A stretch of DNA of 64,000 nt from LMUY01 sp965276785 (GTDB lineage: Bacteria; Pseudomonadota; Alphaproteobacteria; Acetobacterales; Acetobacteraceae), in assembly GCA_965276785.1 (NCBI GenBank), contig OZ255629.1, positions 1,550,001 through 1,614,000 of the forward strand. The letters are read 5' to 3'. Every line of letters begins with the position of its first letter. Positions within the stretch are counted from its first letter, which is position 1. The notes below the pieces were generated by a model. The model worked only from the letters and a program-made list of their open reading frames with translations, ran no database searches and was not told the origin of the DNA. Made by a program: the position numbers and the translations under genes. Below, in pieces: positions 18,386 through 27,788 of this stretch.

Positions 18386-19632
18386 GATGGCCACTTCGAA
18401 ACAGGTCGTAGCAGGCTCGATGCCCAAGCTAGGCCCGCCCCGAGCATCACGACAGCCGCCAGCGGGATCGCACCCGTGGTGCCGACCAGGCCGACGCCGA
18501 TGGTACCCAGGGCGCCGATGGCGAAAATAATGGCGCCGTAGAGCGCCGAGGCAATACCGGCCTGGCGTCGGTGCGGCCCAATCGCACCGATGCCGGCATC
18601 AGGCAACAGGCAGCCCAGTACGAGTGTCATGAAAATCATCGGCGCCTCGATGCCCCAGAGCCCGCCAATGCCGCTTACGGCGCAAAGCAGCATGACCACG
18701 GCGCCGCAAAGCAGCCCGCCCGCGGACAGCGACAGCGTGAGGGACAAGCCGAAGCGCCGTATGGCCGTCACGTTGAGCCAAGTTCCCAGTGCATAGGCGG
18801 CGCCATTGGCGGCCAGCATCGCCCCGAACAGCGTCGGTGTCATGCCGTAGTGGAGCAGGAACACTGCCGGCGCCCCGCCGAGAAAGGCAAACAGGCTGAG
18901 CGTGGCGAAGCTTCCGGTGAGCACGTGCGCGGTGAACCCGCGGTCGCGCAGCACAGCCCAGTACTGCGGCACGATAGCGTCCACGCTCTCGCTGATCCGG
19001 GTCCCCGGTGGTCTGGTCTCGCGAAGATGGCGTTGGGCGACCAGCATGCAGAGGAGCCCGTAGGCTGCGGCGACCCAGAAGATCGTGCGCCAGCCCGCGG
19101 TCTGCACGATGAGGCCCCCCACGCTCGGCGCCAGCATCGGCACCACACTCATGATGAGCTGCAGTCGCGACACAATCCGCGCTGCGGCATCGCCGCTGGT
19201 CGCCACATCGCGGATAATTGCCCGGTGAATGACCAGTCCAGCCGCACCGCCAAATGCGGCGAGAGCCCGGAACAAGACCAGCACGGATATGCTGGATGCG
19301 AGCGCACAGCCGACCGACGCCACCACGTAGAGCAAAGTGCCGAGCAGCAGTGGCGTTTTGCGGCCGAAACGGTCCGAAAGCGGGCCGTGCACGAGTTGGC
19401 CCAACGCTATACCGCCGAACCAGCCCGCGAGGGTGAGCGGCGCCAAGGCAGCGTCTCCGTGGAGCTCGGCGCTCATGGCCGGGAATGCCGGCAGGTACAT
19501 GTCGGTGGAAAGCGGCCCTAGCGCGATCATCATCGCCAACAGCAGGTCGAGCTTTGCGATCGCAAGCCATTGGCTCACTGCCGTCGCCACTTGGGGGCGG
19601 CATCGACGCTGCGGACCGCCACTCGAATGCAC
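18382..19632 (-). CDS. Bcr/CflA-type MFS drug exporter
   Basis: 416 residues, twelve predicted membrane helices. The Bcr/CflA hallmarks are the STDMYLPAFPAM segment in helix 1 and GQLVHGPLSDRFGRKTPLLLG in the loop between helices 2 and 3, then FRALAAFGGAAGLVIHRAIIRD. It should export drugs or metabolites with the proton gradient across the inner membrane. The gene is the last chromosomal gene before the transposon: its start is only 147 bases from the left terminal repeat, so the insertion lies in its upstream region. Confidence 0.85.
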   Translation of the reverse strand: MHSSGGPQRRCRPQVATAVSQWLAIAKLDLLLAMMIALGPLSTDMYLPAFPAMSAELHGDAALAPLTLAGWFGGIALGQLVHGPLSDRFGRKTPLLLGTLLYVVASVGCALASSISVLVLFRALAAFGGAAGLVIHRAIIRDVATSGDAAARIVSRLQLIMSVVPMLAPSVGGLIVQTAGWRTIFWVAAAYGLLCMLVAQRHLRETRPPGTRISESVDAIVPQYWAVLRDRGFTAHVLTGSFATLSLFAFLGGAPAVFLLHYGMTPTLFGAMLAANGAAYALGTWLNVTAIRRFGLSLTLSLSAGGLLCGAVVMLLCAVSGIGGLWGIEAPMIFMTLVLGCLLPDAGIGAIGPHRRQAGIASALYGAIIFAIGALGTIGVGLVGTTGAIPLAAVVMLGAGLAWASSLLRPVSKWPS

Positions 19633-19774
19633 CCATGCTGCTGAGCGGTCACCAATCGCCAGTGATCCAGCCCTTCAGACCACTTAAGCAAGTCAATCAT
19701 CGAAGGCGTGAGAGCAGGCTTTATGGCTCCCACGAAAAGCCGCCCAACTCTCACGAATGGCTTCCCTGACCAAA

Positions 19775-19779
19775 CCAGC
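19775..19779. other. left target-site 5-mer
   Basis: CCAGC abuts the left transposon end. The base run abutting the right end (62822-62826) is CAAGC, a 4-of-5 match. Tn7-type elements make 5-bp target duplications, so this is a probable duplication with one substitution. Confidence 0.5.
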
Positions 19780-19806
19780 TGTCGTTTGCACGAGTTACCT
19801 GTACAA
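19780..19806 (+). repeat. left terminal inverted repeat
   Basis: The first bases are TGTCGTTTGCACGA and the last 13 are GTTACCTGTACAA. Read inward, this matches the right end (62795-62821) at 22 of 27 positions; differences are at positions 8, 12, 13, 14 and 22. The TGT start is also typical of Tn7 and Tn402-type ends. Confidence 0.88.
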
Positions 19807-19836
19807 ACCCCTCTGAAACCGGGCGACTTTGAAGCC

Positions 19837-19902
19837 TGTCTCTGCACAAAATGCAACCATTAACCCGTATTGACACACTAATTGAAGCTGTTATCTGCAC
19901 AG
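19837..19902 (+). repeat. inner transposase-binding sites of the left end
   Basis: Two more copies of the terminal site: TGTCTCTGCACAA at 19837-19849 and GTTATCTGCACAG at 19890-19902, both in the same orientation as the outer GTTACCTGTACAA (19794-19806). Spacings between site ends are 43 and 53 bases. Widely spaced sites in one end and close ones in the other is the arrangement of TnsB sites in Tn7. The tniQ stop codon is 20 bases further in. Confidence 0.72.
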
Positions 19903-19921
19903 CCCGATTTCGTCAATCGAA

Positions 19922-20854
19922 TCAACGTTTTAGTGAGTGCCAGCTTGCCCCGATACCCTCATTTTTCATCAGAGTTTCAAGGGCACTCCAGATGTCGTGC
20001 CCCAGCCCAGGAGGCAGAGCCCGCGCCCAGGCTGCGACAGCGTTGAACCATCTGCGGGAAACGGTCTTGGACGGCTCAGTCCAATCTTTGGCTTTGACGG
20101 AGGCGTAAGCGAGTCCGAGTCCGTCAGGCCAGGATTGTGCGGCGGACAGGCCAAGATGCAAAGCCACATGAGGTTCCTCGTCAAGGTCTACCGGGTTCTC
20201 CAAGGAAAAGTGCTTGCGACGCTGACCGGGGGAGAGGTCCATTCCCAGCCGATAGACAAACTCAAGAACAGCCATTTCGGGCACTCTATCGAACACCGGC
20301 AGCTCGAGCGCTCCAGCAACATCATCGCCAAAGCGGTCATCCCCCAGGATACCCCATGCCAGCCGCAGCCCGTCCAGTGTCTCAGACGGTACCGCTGGTG
20401 ACTGCGCCCGGGTCAGAACGCCGCCGGAGCAACCACACAGCGTCAGGTCTACTCCTCGCCAACGCAGCGGCTCACCACAATCAGGGCATGCATTGACCAT
20501 CATCCTATGGTGGGCCGGACAGGCAGAGGAGAAGGATAGGTCCCACGCGGCGCGGTGGTATGGACTCTCCACAAGGCATTGCGGGCAGACACGGCGCAAC
20601 ATCGTGGAGCCTTCAAGCAGGCTGGCCGGTATGGTTCTGCCGCGGAAGACGGCTCGGCCCGGTTCGTCCGAGCCGTACGAGATGGCAAGCAGATTGGCGA
20701 GCGGCACGTCGGCAGCCTCTGCCAGACGAGCCAAATAGGCCACATCGTTCGTCCCAGCCCTTGTCTCCAGGTTGACTATCCCCGCTTGCTTGCCAAGCGT
20801 GCGGGCACTGCCCATTCCGCGCCGGTGCCCCAGACGGAACACGAAGCCAACCAA
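19922..20854 (-). CDS. tniQ: TniQ family transposition protein (end-proximal copy)
   Basis: About 310 residues as written, with a TTG start at 20854. The true N-terminus is longer: the frame is open to 20941 and reads RHPLGITPKPDES just before the written start, which is the conserved TniQ opening (PxPDESLxGFxxRL). No ATG, GTG or TTG exists in that extension, so a rare start (CTG or ATT) or a damaged one must be assumed. A zinc-finger set is visible: CPQCLVESPYHRAAWDLSF, ACPAHH, NACPDCGEPLRW, CGC. TniQ/TnsD proteins link the AAA regulator TniB to the target site. It is the last gene of the transposition operon. Confidence 0.75.
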   Translation of the reverse strand: MVGFVFRLGHRRGMGSARTLGKQAGIVNLETRAGTNDVAYLARLAEAADVPLANLLAISYGSDEPGRAVFRGRTIPASLLEGSTMLRRVCPQCLVESPYHRAAWDLSFSSACPAHHRMMVNACPDCGEPLRWRGVDLTLCGCSGGVLTRAQSPAVPSETLDGLRLAWGILGDDRFGDDVAGALELPVFDRVPEMAVLEFVYRLGMDLSPGQRRKHFSLENPVDLDEEPHVALHLGLSAAQSWPDGLGLAYASVKAKDWTEPSKTVSRRWFNAVAAWARALPPGLGHDIWSALETLMKNEGIGASWHSLKR

Positions 20855-20988
20855 GCTCTCGTCCGGCTTGGGCGTGATCCCCAGTGGATGACGAAACGGG
20901 CGGTCTGGTCGTGCCAGGACGGTAATCCAGAAGGATATCTGTCAGCCTATTTCCTTCTTGGACAGCCGTCGATCCTCTATAGAACGGG

Positions 20989-22818
20989 TCAGCCGACATC
21001 CCGCGCGTAGAAATTTTGCCTGCCACCATCCACGCTTGGACCGGTGACAGGCACAATGCCAGCCTTGGCCAAGGACGCCGCCAGCGCACGGGGAGACGTC
21101 TTGCGAACCCTGGCCAGTTCAGCACCAGTCACGAAGCCAGCAGTGAATCTGTCGATGGCGCTGGCCGGAATTCCTTCAGGGGTCCGCGTCAGAATTCTGC
21201 GGCGCACGAGATGATCAACCACCTGCCACTTGAGGCCTAGATGACGGGCTGCCTCCTGGATGGTCAGGAGGCGATCGGGGCCGCTGGCAGCGCACAGCGC
21301 CACGATATCACAGCGTGCAAACATCAGCCGCTTGATGCCGACAGCCGCCTCGTCCACGCCTGCAGGACAAAGACTGGCCTCCTGCACCCGACGGAGTATC
21401 GCGACCATGTCGATGCCACGCCGCCGCAAGGCCTTTACCGCGTAATCGAAGCCACCAAGGCGCTCTTGCGGCCTGGGCACGACACGGGCCTGCATGCCGG
21501 ACAGAAAGGCAACCACAGCAGCGGTATCCACGGACCGCCGTCCGCTCGGGGCATCCGAGGCCGGATTGCGGACAGCGATGAACCCAGCCTCCAGGATGAG
21601 GCGGGTGCGAACCTTGGCTACGCCTAGCCGTTCGGCCACATCTAAAAGAGTGAGCTTCCCCTCTTCAGTGTGCTTGAGCGACAACACTGCTGCCCCGTCC
21701 AGCGCCGTCGGGACACCCCGGCCAGCAGGCTGCGCATCCGCCAAGCGGGCCTGCGCCAGCATACGCTTGGTCGTTGTCGTGGATCGGCCCAGCATGTCTG
21801 CCGCCTGCCTGAGGTTTACGACAGCCGGTTTCGCTGCCCGGCCCGCGGAGAGCAGCTTGGAACGATGCATCCTGTGGACTCCGACAGGATCTGACGCGAT
21901 ACTCTTTTGCAGAGCAGCTAGAACTGCATCCTTCATGAGCCCTGGCTCGACATCACGCACCCACCCGTAGAACGGGCCCAGGATCTTTGCCGCCCCGTAC
22001 CGCCCGGACCGCTCGCTTGCACGGTGGCGCTCGCCTTCCAGGAACGCGAGCAACGGTCGGGGCCAATCCACCAAAGCCCCGATACCGGCAATGACGACAT
22101 GGGCCACGGCTTCCGGCCCAGCGTCCACAAGGGTCTCGGGTCTGCGCACTTTGGGCAAGCCGGTCAGAAACAATCCGAGCGACATGGCCAGTTGCAACAG
22201 GTCGCCTGCGTCACATTCCCGGAGCACGCCGGGCAGCCAGCCGCACTCCGCGGCATTGGCCAACTCAAGAAGGCGACCACATGCCAGGCTCTCGTGGGCA
22301 GTCACGCTGGAGCGCGGCCATGATTTCACCTCACTACCGCACCGGCATGTGTCGACGGATGTGTCAGCCCATCCGAGGTGACGGCGGCATCGAGGACAGC
22401 GGTCCACTAGGCGGATCGCGTGATCGGGACAGGCCGTAAGCAATGCCACATGCCACGCCCGTCGATGGATGGCTGAGCGCTCCAGGCACGCCGGGCAGAT
22501 GCGGCGGGACGCAAGGTCGAGCATGTCGCGGTGAAGCAACCCGGCGCCGAACCGGTGGTGAGCGAACCGGCCCGCAGGCTGGTAGGCCAGCGCCTCCAGA
22601 ACGGCGACCGGCACGCTTGCCAGTGCTGCCAGACGTGCAAGGTCGGCCGCCCTCGTCGCAGAGCCAGGCTGCCGCAAACCCGCCTGCCCTGCTACCCGAT
22701 CAGCCCGGCTGCCCACGCGAGCAGCCAGCCGCATCAGGTAGCCCGGCAGGCTCTCGTCAGCTTGGGGATGACAGCCCAGGACAAAACGGGAAGGGTCATT
22801 TCCTGAACGTGGCGTCAC
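20989..22818 (-). CDS. tniQ: long TniQ/TnsD-like target-selection protein with several helix-turn-helix segments
   Basis: About 609 residues from GTG 22818, which overlaps the end of tniB; the open frame runs further upstream but inside tniB. The N-terminal half is TniQ: HPQADESLPGYLMRLAARVG, then zinc ligands in CPACLERSAIHRRAWHV, TACPDHA, RCPRCRRHLGW and CRCG. The C-terminal half carries three or four short MerR/excisionase-like helix-turn-helix stretches (NLRQAADMLGRSTTTTKRML; LLDVAERLGVAKVRTRLIL; IQEAARHLGLKWQVVDHLV). By analogy with Tn7 TnsD, this is the candidate reader of the attachment site, presumably the gyrB 3' end. That assignment is inference. Confidence 0.78.
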   Translation of the reverse strand: MTPRSGNDPSRFVLGCHPQADESLPGYLMRLAARVGSRADRVAGQAGLRQPGSATRAADLARLAALASVPVAVLEALAYQPAGRFAHHRFGAGLLHRDMLDLASRRICPACLERSAIHRRAWHVALLTACPDHAIRLVDRCPRCRRHLGWADTSVDTCRCGSEVKSWPRSSVTAHESLACGRLLELANAAECGWLPGVLRECDAGDLLQLAMSLGLFLTGLPKVRRPETLVDAGPEAVAHVVIAGIGALVDWPRPLLAFLEGERHRASERSGRYGAAKILGPFYGWVRDVEPGLMKDAVLAALQKSIASDPVGVHRMHRSKLLSAGRAAKPAVVNLRQAADMLGRSTTTTKRMLAQARLADAQPAGRGVPTALDGAAVLSLKHTEEGKLTLLDVAERLGVAKVRTRLILEAGFIAVRNPASDAPSGRRSVDTAAVVAFLSGMQARVVPRPQERLGGFDYAVKALRRRGIDMVAILRRVQEASLCPAGVDEAAVGIKRLMFARCDIVALCAASGPDRLLTIQEAARHLGLKWQVVDHLVRRRILTRTPEGIPASAIDRFTAGFVTGAELARVRKTSPRALAASLAKAGIVPVTGPSVDGGRQNFYARDVG

Positions 22819-23875
22819 GGGCGTTCTTCCGCGTCCTACCCCGCGCGCCGCTGGCAACATCGCCGCCCCGGTCCACCTTGGAGGAGGTTTTCGCCGCCTT
22901 GGTGGGCACAGCGCAATCTGGCGGAATACGTGAGGCCGCGGCAAAGGGATTTGTTCGACCTTGGGCGGGAGCCCACTTGGTGAATGCCTCTTCCAGACGC
23001 TCCCAGCGGACGCCCGGTGCGGACCCCGCAATCATCCCATCCAGCGCAATGTAGGCGGCCTGCTCAAGCAAGGTTGCCATGTGCCCGACGACCCCATTCG
23101 CCGCGAGTATGAGGGCTAGTGCCATCTCAGGCTCACACAGCCCAGGAGACCTTCCAAAAACACTGTCGGACAGCTCAGAGTCGAGGTCGCCCAAGATGTC
23201 CAGCCAGACCGCGATGTCCTCCGACTTCGCTGGCTCGAACGGAGTCATTGGATAGATGACGGGCGTACGCGCCTCAATCTCATCATCGACCCTGATCAGA
23301 CGATAGGCCTTGTCGGTTCCAACCAGCAGGATGGAGAATAGCTTGGCGTTGACTAAGTCTTTGATCAAAACCGCAACGTCCCCCACAACGTTGTCCATTT
23401 TGCGGTCGATAAGTTCATGCACCTCGTCCAAGATCAGGAGCTTTGTCCGGAATGCCTCCGCCACGTGGATGATGGCTTTGACGACCTTAGCCTCGGTATA
23501 TTTTGCGCCGAAGATTGTATTGGGCTCACGCAAGGTAAACGCTTCGTAGATTCGTTCGGCCATTGCCTTGGTGGTGATCTTGCGCGCCGTCACCCTCACG
23601 ACGGGAATGTGGTCGCTGAACTCTCCGTCCGCTCCCTTCAACGCAGATTTGACCCTTGGGTATCCTTTGAGCAAACTATCAAGCAGATGCGACTTGCCTG
23701 ACCTAGCGGGCCCGATCAGGGCATGGATGTTGCCCTCGGAAGACGAGTTGTCGCGTTTGATGAGGTCTTTAATACCCAGCTCATAACGCTCCAGGCGCGG
23801 GTACGGAGTATGGACGTCACGCAGGCTCGTGATGGCTTTGCGCAGGGCGTCCCGGTCGAATGCAGAGCCACTCAC
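22796..23875 (-). CDS. tniB: TniB/TnsC-like AAA transposition regulator
   Basis: 359 residues with a GTG start at 23875 that overlaps the tniA stop by one base. Walker A is ALIGPARSGKSHLLDSL near residue 55 and Walker B is KLLILDEVHELID near residue 140, followed by a sensor-1-like LLVGTDKAYRL. The C-terminal tail is very basic (RGRTRKNARDATFRK). TniB/TnsC proteins use ATP to coat target DNA and to connect TniQ to the transposase. The frame is intact, unlike that of tniA upstream. Confidence 0.88.
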   Translation of the reverse strand: MSGSAFDRDALRKAITSLRDVHTPYPRLERYELGIKDLIKRDNSSSEGNIHALIGPARSGKSHLLDSLLKGYPRVKSALKGADGEFSDHIPVVRVTARKITTKAMAERIYEAFTLREPNTIFGAKYTEAKVVKAIIHVAEAFRTKLLILDEVHELIDRKMDNVVGDVAVLIKDLVNAKLFSILLVGTDKAYRLIRVDDEIEARTPVIYPMTPFEPAKSEDIAVWLDILGDLDSELSDSVFGRSPGLCEPEMALALILAANGVVGHMATLLEQAAYIALDGMIAGSAPGVRWERLEEAFTKWAPAQGRTNPFAAASRIPPDCAVPTKAAKTSSKVDRGGDVASGARGRTRKNARDATFRK

Positions 23876-26009
23876 TAGTCGGCTTCCTTTGCCAGTTCCG
23901 ACAGTTTCATTCGAGGTTTGGACACACGTCGCCTGAGCCGAAACTGATCAGGGTCAGCTTGAGGCAGATCTCCTGCCTCCAATTCGGGCGGCGTCACAGG
24001 AGCAGTTGCGACAAGCGGCACCGGCTCGACGACGCCATCTGCCGGACCCGGCGCGGCCGTCGCTGCCTGCCGCGGATCCAGACTGCCCAGGTCGTCGTCG
24101 ACGGGTGCCACAGCTCCGATGTTGAGCGCACGGGCGATCCGCTCGCGGGTTTTGGACGAGACCGACTTCATGGTGTGGCTCTCGAGAGCCTCCTTGCGCA
24201 GCCGCGCCTTGGCCTCCAGAAGGTCACGCTCGCTTTGCGCACCCTTGCGCTTCTTGGCCACCATCCGCAGCACGAGCTCGTGCTGGTGCAAGGTAAGACC
24301 CGGCATGTAGTTCTTCAGCACTGGCTCTAGGGCGGTGTTCTTGCCGGTGACAGGATCGGTAACAAACGCTCTACTGACGTCACCGTCGTCCATGCGGACC
24401 AGTACCGATGGCGTGGGACCAGGCTGCGACCGGATGGCCCGGATGATTTCTCCATTCCACCTGAGCCCGCTATATTGCACGCCTTCCTTGGTCGGCATGC
24501 ACCGCACGGCCCGCAGCAGGTATGTGTCCAGCTTTCGTTTGGACGGCGGCGGACGCGGGGCGCGAACCTCCGCGCTTTCGTTCCACATCTCGAGCGGAAC
24601 GCCATTTAGCCCCTCATGGAAGTCGCGCACATAAACCGTGGTAATCCACCGCTACAGGCGGGCGTAAAAGTCGCTGAACGAAACGGTCGCCTCGCTCTTC
24701 TTTGGACGGCGATCCTCAGTAGCCGCGCTCACGCGCGGCATGGCGCCTTTCAAGGGCAGAGCCACCTGCTTGTGGCCGGTGCCAAAGAAACGCTCCAAAG
24801 AAGCCTTGTATTCAGGGTGCTCACCCGGCGCATATCGCAGCTTGATGTCGAGGTTCAGTCCGACCTCGTCGATGTAGTCGTTATCGAAATCCTTGCCGCG
24901 ATCGAAGAAGAAGACTTCGGGCGTTCCGCAGCAGGGATAGTCGTAGTCAAGGTCGGGGAGCAGCAGACGCAGAAAGCGCTTGGGCATCATGGCATTGCGC
25001 AAAGCCTGCATGACGGCATAAAGCGACTGGCCTTCGAAGTGAACGTGAACGCCGACGGGCATGCGGCTGCGCCGATCCAGTGCCGCCGTGATCCAGGGCC
25101 TGCCGAGGTTCTGGCCGGTGACATCATCGATGACTTCGAGCTTGGCCTGGGTGTGATCCACCTCTACCACCTCCATGACGCGATCGGCTACAGGTCCCAC
25201 ACCCACGGGCTTGAAGTGGCGGTCTGCCCACTCCTTGCCTTTGCGCGCGACGGCAGCCTCGTGTTTGTCGATGGACTGGTCCATGTAGTTGTAGATCTGG
25301 CGCCTGCTGACCCCAATTTGGCTCTCCGGATGGCGCTGGTTGTAGCGGAGAACCTGAAGGTCGACCTCCTCGCAGACCGCCGTCTTCGTTTCCTGGCTCT
25401 TGGTCATCCAGATCTCCTTGATGGCCTTGTCAACGATGCGCTTGACTGGACCGACAATGACGGTGCGCTTGTCCGAGCCTCGCTTGTCATAGCGCGGTGC
25501 CATCAGGACCCAGCTACGGTACTTTTCCCAATCCCGCATCCAACCCGCAAATGTCGTGAACCCATGGTGCTCGATCGCGGGGCTTGAACGAGTCGGACAC
25601 TGCTTTCATCAGCGGCATGACCTTGGCCTCGCTCATCCGAGTGGGTGCTAGCTGCTTGTCCGTCGGCACACCCGGTAGGTAGGTCGCATAAAATGATGCC
25701 GGATTCAGGTATGCCTCGATGTAGCGCCGCTTGCGCAATACGGCGGCTTGCATGCTTGGCGGCAAAGACTCGAATTGCAGTTCATCCAGGCCCTGCCGGT
25801 CCTCGGGCAGGCCTTCGACAGGGCGCTCCAGCATGTAAATCTTCTCGTCGGAGATTCCTTGCTGCCAATCCGCGACCGAGAGCTTGCGGGTGTCTTCTCC
25901 TTCGAGGTCATCGAGAAGGAGAGCACCATTGCGGTTATTCCGAATGACCCAGACGACGCCGCGCCATTTGACGAAGTTGCCGGGGGGAAGCCGTCCGCCA
26001 GTCTTTCAT
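23875..26009 (-). pseudogene. tniA: tniA/tnsB-like DDE transposase, broken by two frameshifts and an amber codon
   Basis: Once repaired it encodes about 710 residues, the size of Tn7 TnsB. The start ATG 26009 overlaps the tnsA-like stop (ATGA). Three lesions are seen: one extra base in the six-base C run at 25982-25987 (MKDWRTASP joins GNFVKWRGVVW), one extra base in the four-base run at 25579-25582 (SDSFKP joins AIEHHGFTTFAGW), and TAG at 24652-24654 where a Trp is expected (FYARL-stop-RWITTVYVRDF). The middle part keeps the DDE residues: VVEVDHTQAKL, FFFDRGKDFD and HPEYKASLERFFG. A Mu-type C-terminal domain and a tail that should contact TniB follow. Both frameshifts are in homopolymers, so sequencing error is possible. 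Confidence 0.85.
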
Positions 26010-26764
26010 AGCAAGTACCCGAACGGGTTGCAGGAGATGAGCGGCATAGCTGGCCCGACCGCATAGCCCAAGTCCACCACGAGGTAGCCCTGTGCCACAA
26101 GGCAAACCACGTCCTCCCATGCCACGGCACCGTGCCCAAGGCATTGGTGCAAGTCACCCAAGGTTGCTGGCAGGGCCACCGCCGAAATGGAGGCCACACG
26201 CAGCGGGAGTTCTCGCTCCAGTTCTCGCGAGCGATGGAAGAGGATGTCCTGGCTTGTCCGTAGGCGGGGATGAGCAGCAAGGTCGGCCCGGGTATAGGTC
26301 TCGAACAACTCGCCGCGCACCTTCAATGGTGCCGAACGCTTGTCGCCTTGGGGCTCGGTCCCGGGATGGCAGGCCTCGTAGCAAAGGCTGATGTGGCGCA
26401 TACCACGTGATGTCTCCGCCCACATCGATTGCGGGTATACGCGCACGTGCCCGTCCTCGTACTCCACCTCCATTGGCTCGACCTGTGCCGACCAGCGGAC
26501 GACATCCGGGTCGGTTTCCAGCAGACATGCCATGTCCTCGTGGAAGTAGTGGCGCAGCCTTTCGATGCGCCTGCCACCCTTCCACGTTGGAAAACGGGAG
26601 TCCGAGAGAGTGCCGCGCCGTGCCGAAGCAGGTTCGCCGTCCAGGTCAGTGACAGGCGCCGCACCCATGCTTCTAGTGCGTGACTGACGCAGCGGTTTGA
26701 AGCTTTCGCACCAGCCACGCGCAGGGCGGGTGGCGCCAAGCACGTGCTTGCGCATCCGAGGCAT
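26006..26764 (-). CDS. tnsA: TnsA-like endonuclease subunit, probably without catalytic residues
   Basis: 252 residues, first gene of the transposition operon. The segment FPTWKGGRRIERLRHYFHEDMACLLETDPDVVRWSAQ (positions about 26475-26590) resembles the start of TnsA N-terminal domains, and LFETYTRADLAAHPRL with LFHRSRELERELPLRV resembles its C-terminal TniB-binding part. However the expected PDF and EVK signatures of the PD-(D/E)xK site are absent: the region reads RVYPQSMWAETSRG and ISLCYEACHPG. If it is inactive, 5' ends would not be cut and transposition would be copy-in rather than cut-and-paste. The assignment rests on position plus partial similarity. Confidence 0.6.
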   Translation of the reverse strand: MPRMRKHVLGATRPARGWCESFKPLRQSRTRSMGAAPVTDLDGEPASARRGTLSDSRFPTWKGGRRIERLRHYFHEDMACLLETDPDVVRWSAQVEPMEVEYEDGHVRVYPQSMWAETSRGMRHISLCYEACHPGTEPQGDKRSAPLKVRGELFETYTRADLAAHPRLRTSQDILFHRSRELERELPLRVASISAVALPATLGDLHQCLGHGAVAWEDVVCLVAQGYLVVDLGYAVGPAMPLISCNPFGYLL

Positions 26765-27788
26765 CCGTTCTCATCGAGAATACGAACCGCGTCCCCGGAG
26801 GGACGCAGCAGCTCAGGCGGAATGCCGAGCTATGCGCAGGCGGGGATTGGAAAGCGCAGGCTCGCGCGCAAGACGATGGGCTCCACGGACAACGAGCAGG
26901 CAGCAGTGAGCCCACGCCACAAGGCCTAATTTCAGCCCGCATTTCCTGAACTCGGTTGTAAACATCAGAGACCTCAACACGACCGCCAAGGGCGGCGACA
27001 ACCTGGAACCGGTCACGTAATGACCGATGCTAAAAATTACCTCAGGTGTTTATCTCTGTACGTATGTCAGCCTCATACACCGGAAATCCTGAAGTTTCAA
27101 TCCTGAATAGTAACTAAATTTGCACAGTCAGCATTCTTACGGGCCGTCCGCAGGCTGCGACCTAGCCTGGAAACTGTACGAAACTGGCTCAGAACAACCT
27201 CGATTTCGGAGCGAATCTGATGCAAGAGATCAGATCGTTAAGATTTCGTCCAGAGCTATTCCCGGTCAATCAGGTTGGACCGCAATCCACAAATTCGGTG
27301 TTGTCCCGATCGTCTGATCCGGCGGCCCGAAGTGCTTGCATCGACCAAGGGCAAGGGTGTCGCGTCGAACGACGTCTCGCCGCGGCACCCAACGGAAGAG
27401 CTCAGACTGGCCACGTCGAGAGCTGCCGCCGCAGGTTTTCCCCTGCCACCATCCGCTGCATTCGCCTTCATGACGACAACCGACCCATCCGGCATGGGTG
27501 TTTGTGCTGCGCTCGTAGGTTGAAATGCCGTCGACATGATGCGCGGAACACAACACGAACACCGCCGGTCGAGTCAACTAGGAATATTTTAATAGGAGGA
27601 GACTATTTTCCGTTGCGGGCGCTAACTGAAGCAGCTAGGGCTAGCACATCCAGCTCCCAAGGCTGGCCAACAAATGGGTGCAGTGATGTCGGCGCGGGCA
27701 TGGTCGGTGCGAATAGCGGTATGGGAGGCGGCGATTGAGCTTGCCGTAATACCGCATTCCTACCCATGCCACTGCAGGACAGCCGCAA
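26765..27788. other. gene-poor stretch upstream of the tns operon
   Basis: No convincing gene in 1 kb; it is less GC-rich than its surroundings. It should hold the promoter of the leftward tns operon and of the rightward AAA protease. A perfect palindrome, CGGTCA-CGTAA-TGACCG, lies at 27010-27026 and could be an operator. At 27590-27600 there is a strong AGGAGGAG before a short open frame (about 40 codons, Gly/Ser-rich, ending at 27738) that may or may not be translated. Confidence 0.4.

Noticed and set aside
25579..25987. Programmed frameshifting in tniA, as in some insertion sequences.
   Set aside because: There are two extra-base runs plus an amber codon in one gene, no slippery heptamer with downstream structure was noticed, and TnsB proteins are not known to need frameshifting.
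27050..27140. A possible right transposon end just upstream of tnsA, with TTTGCACAG-like bits and a CTGTACG bit.
   Set aside because: The bits do not align in register with the left end, whereas 62795-62821 matches it at 22 of 27 bases. The larger element fits much better.
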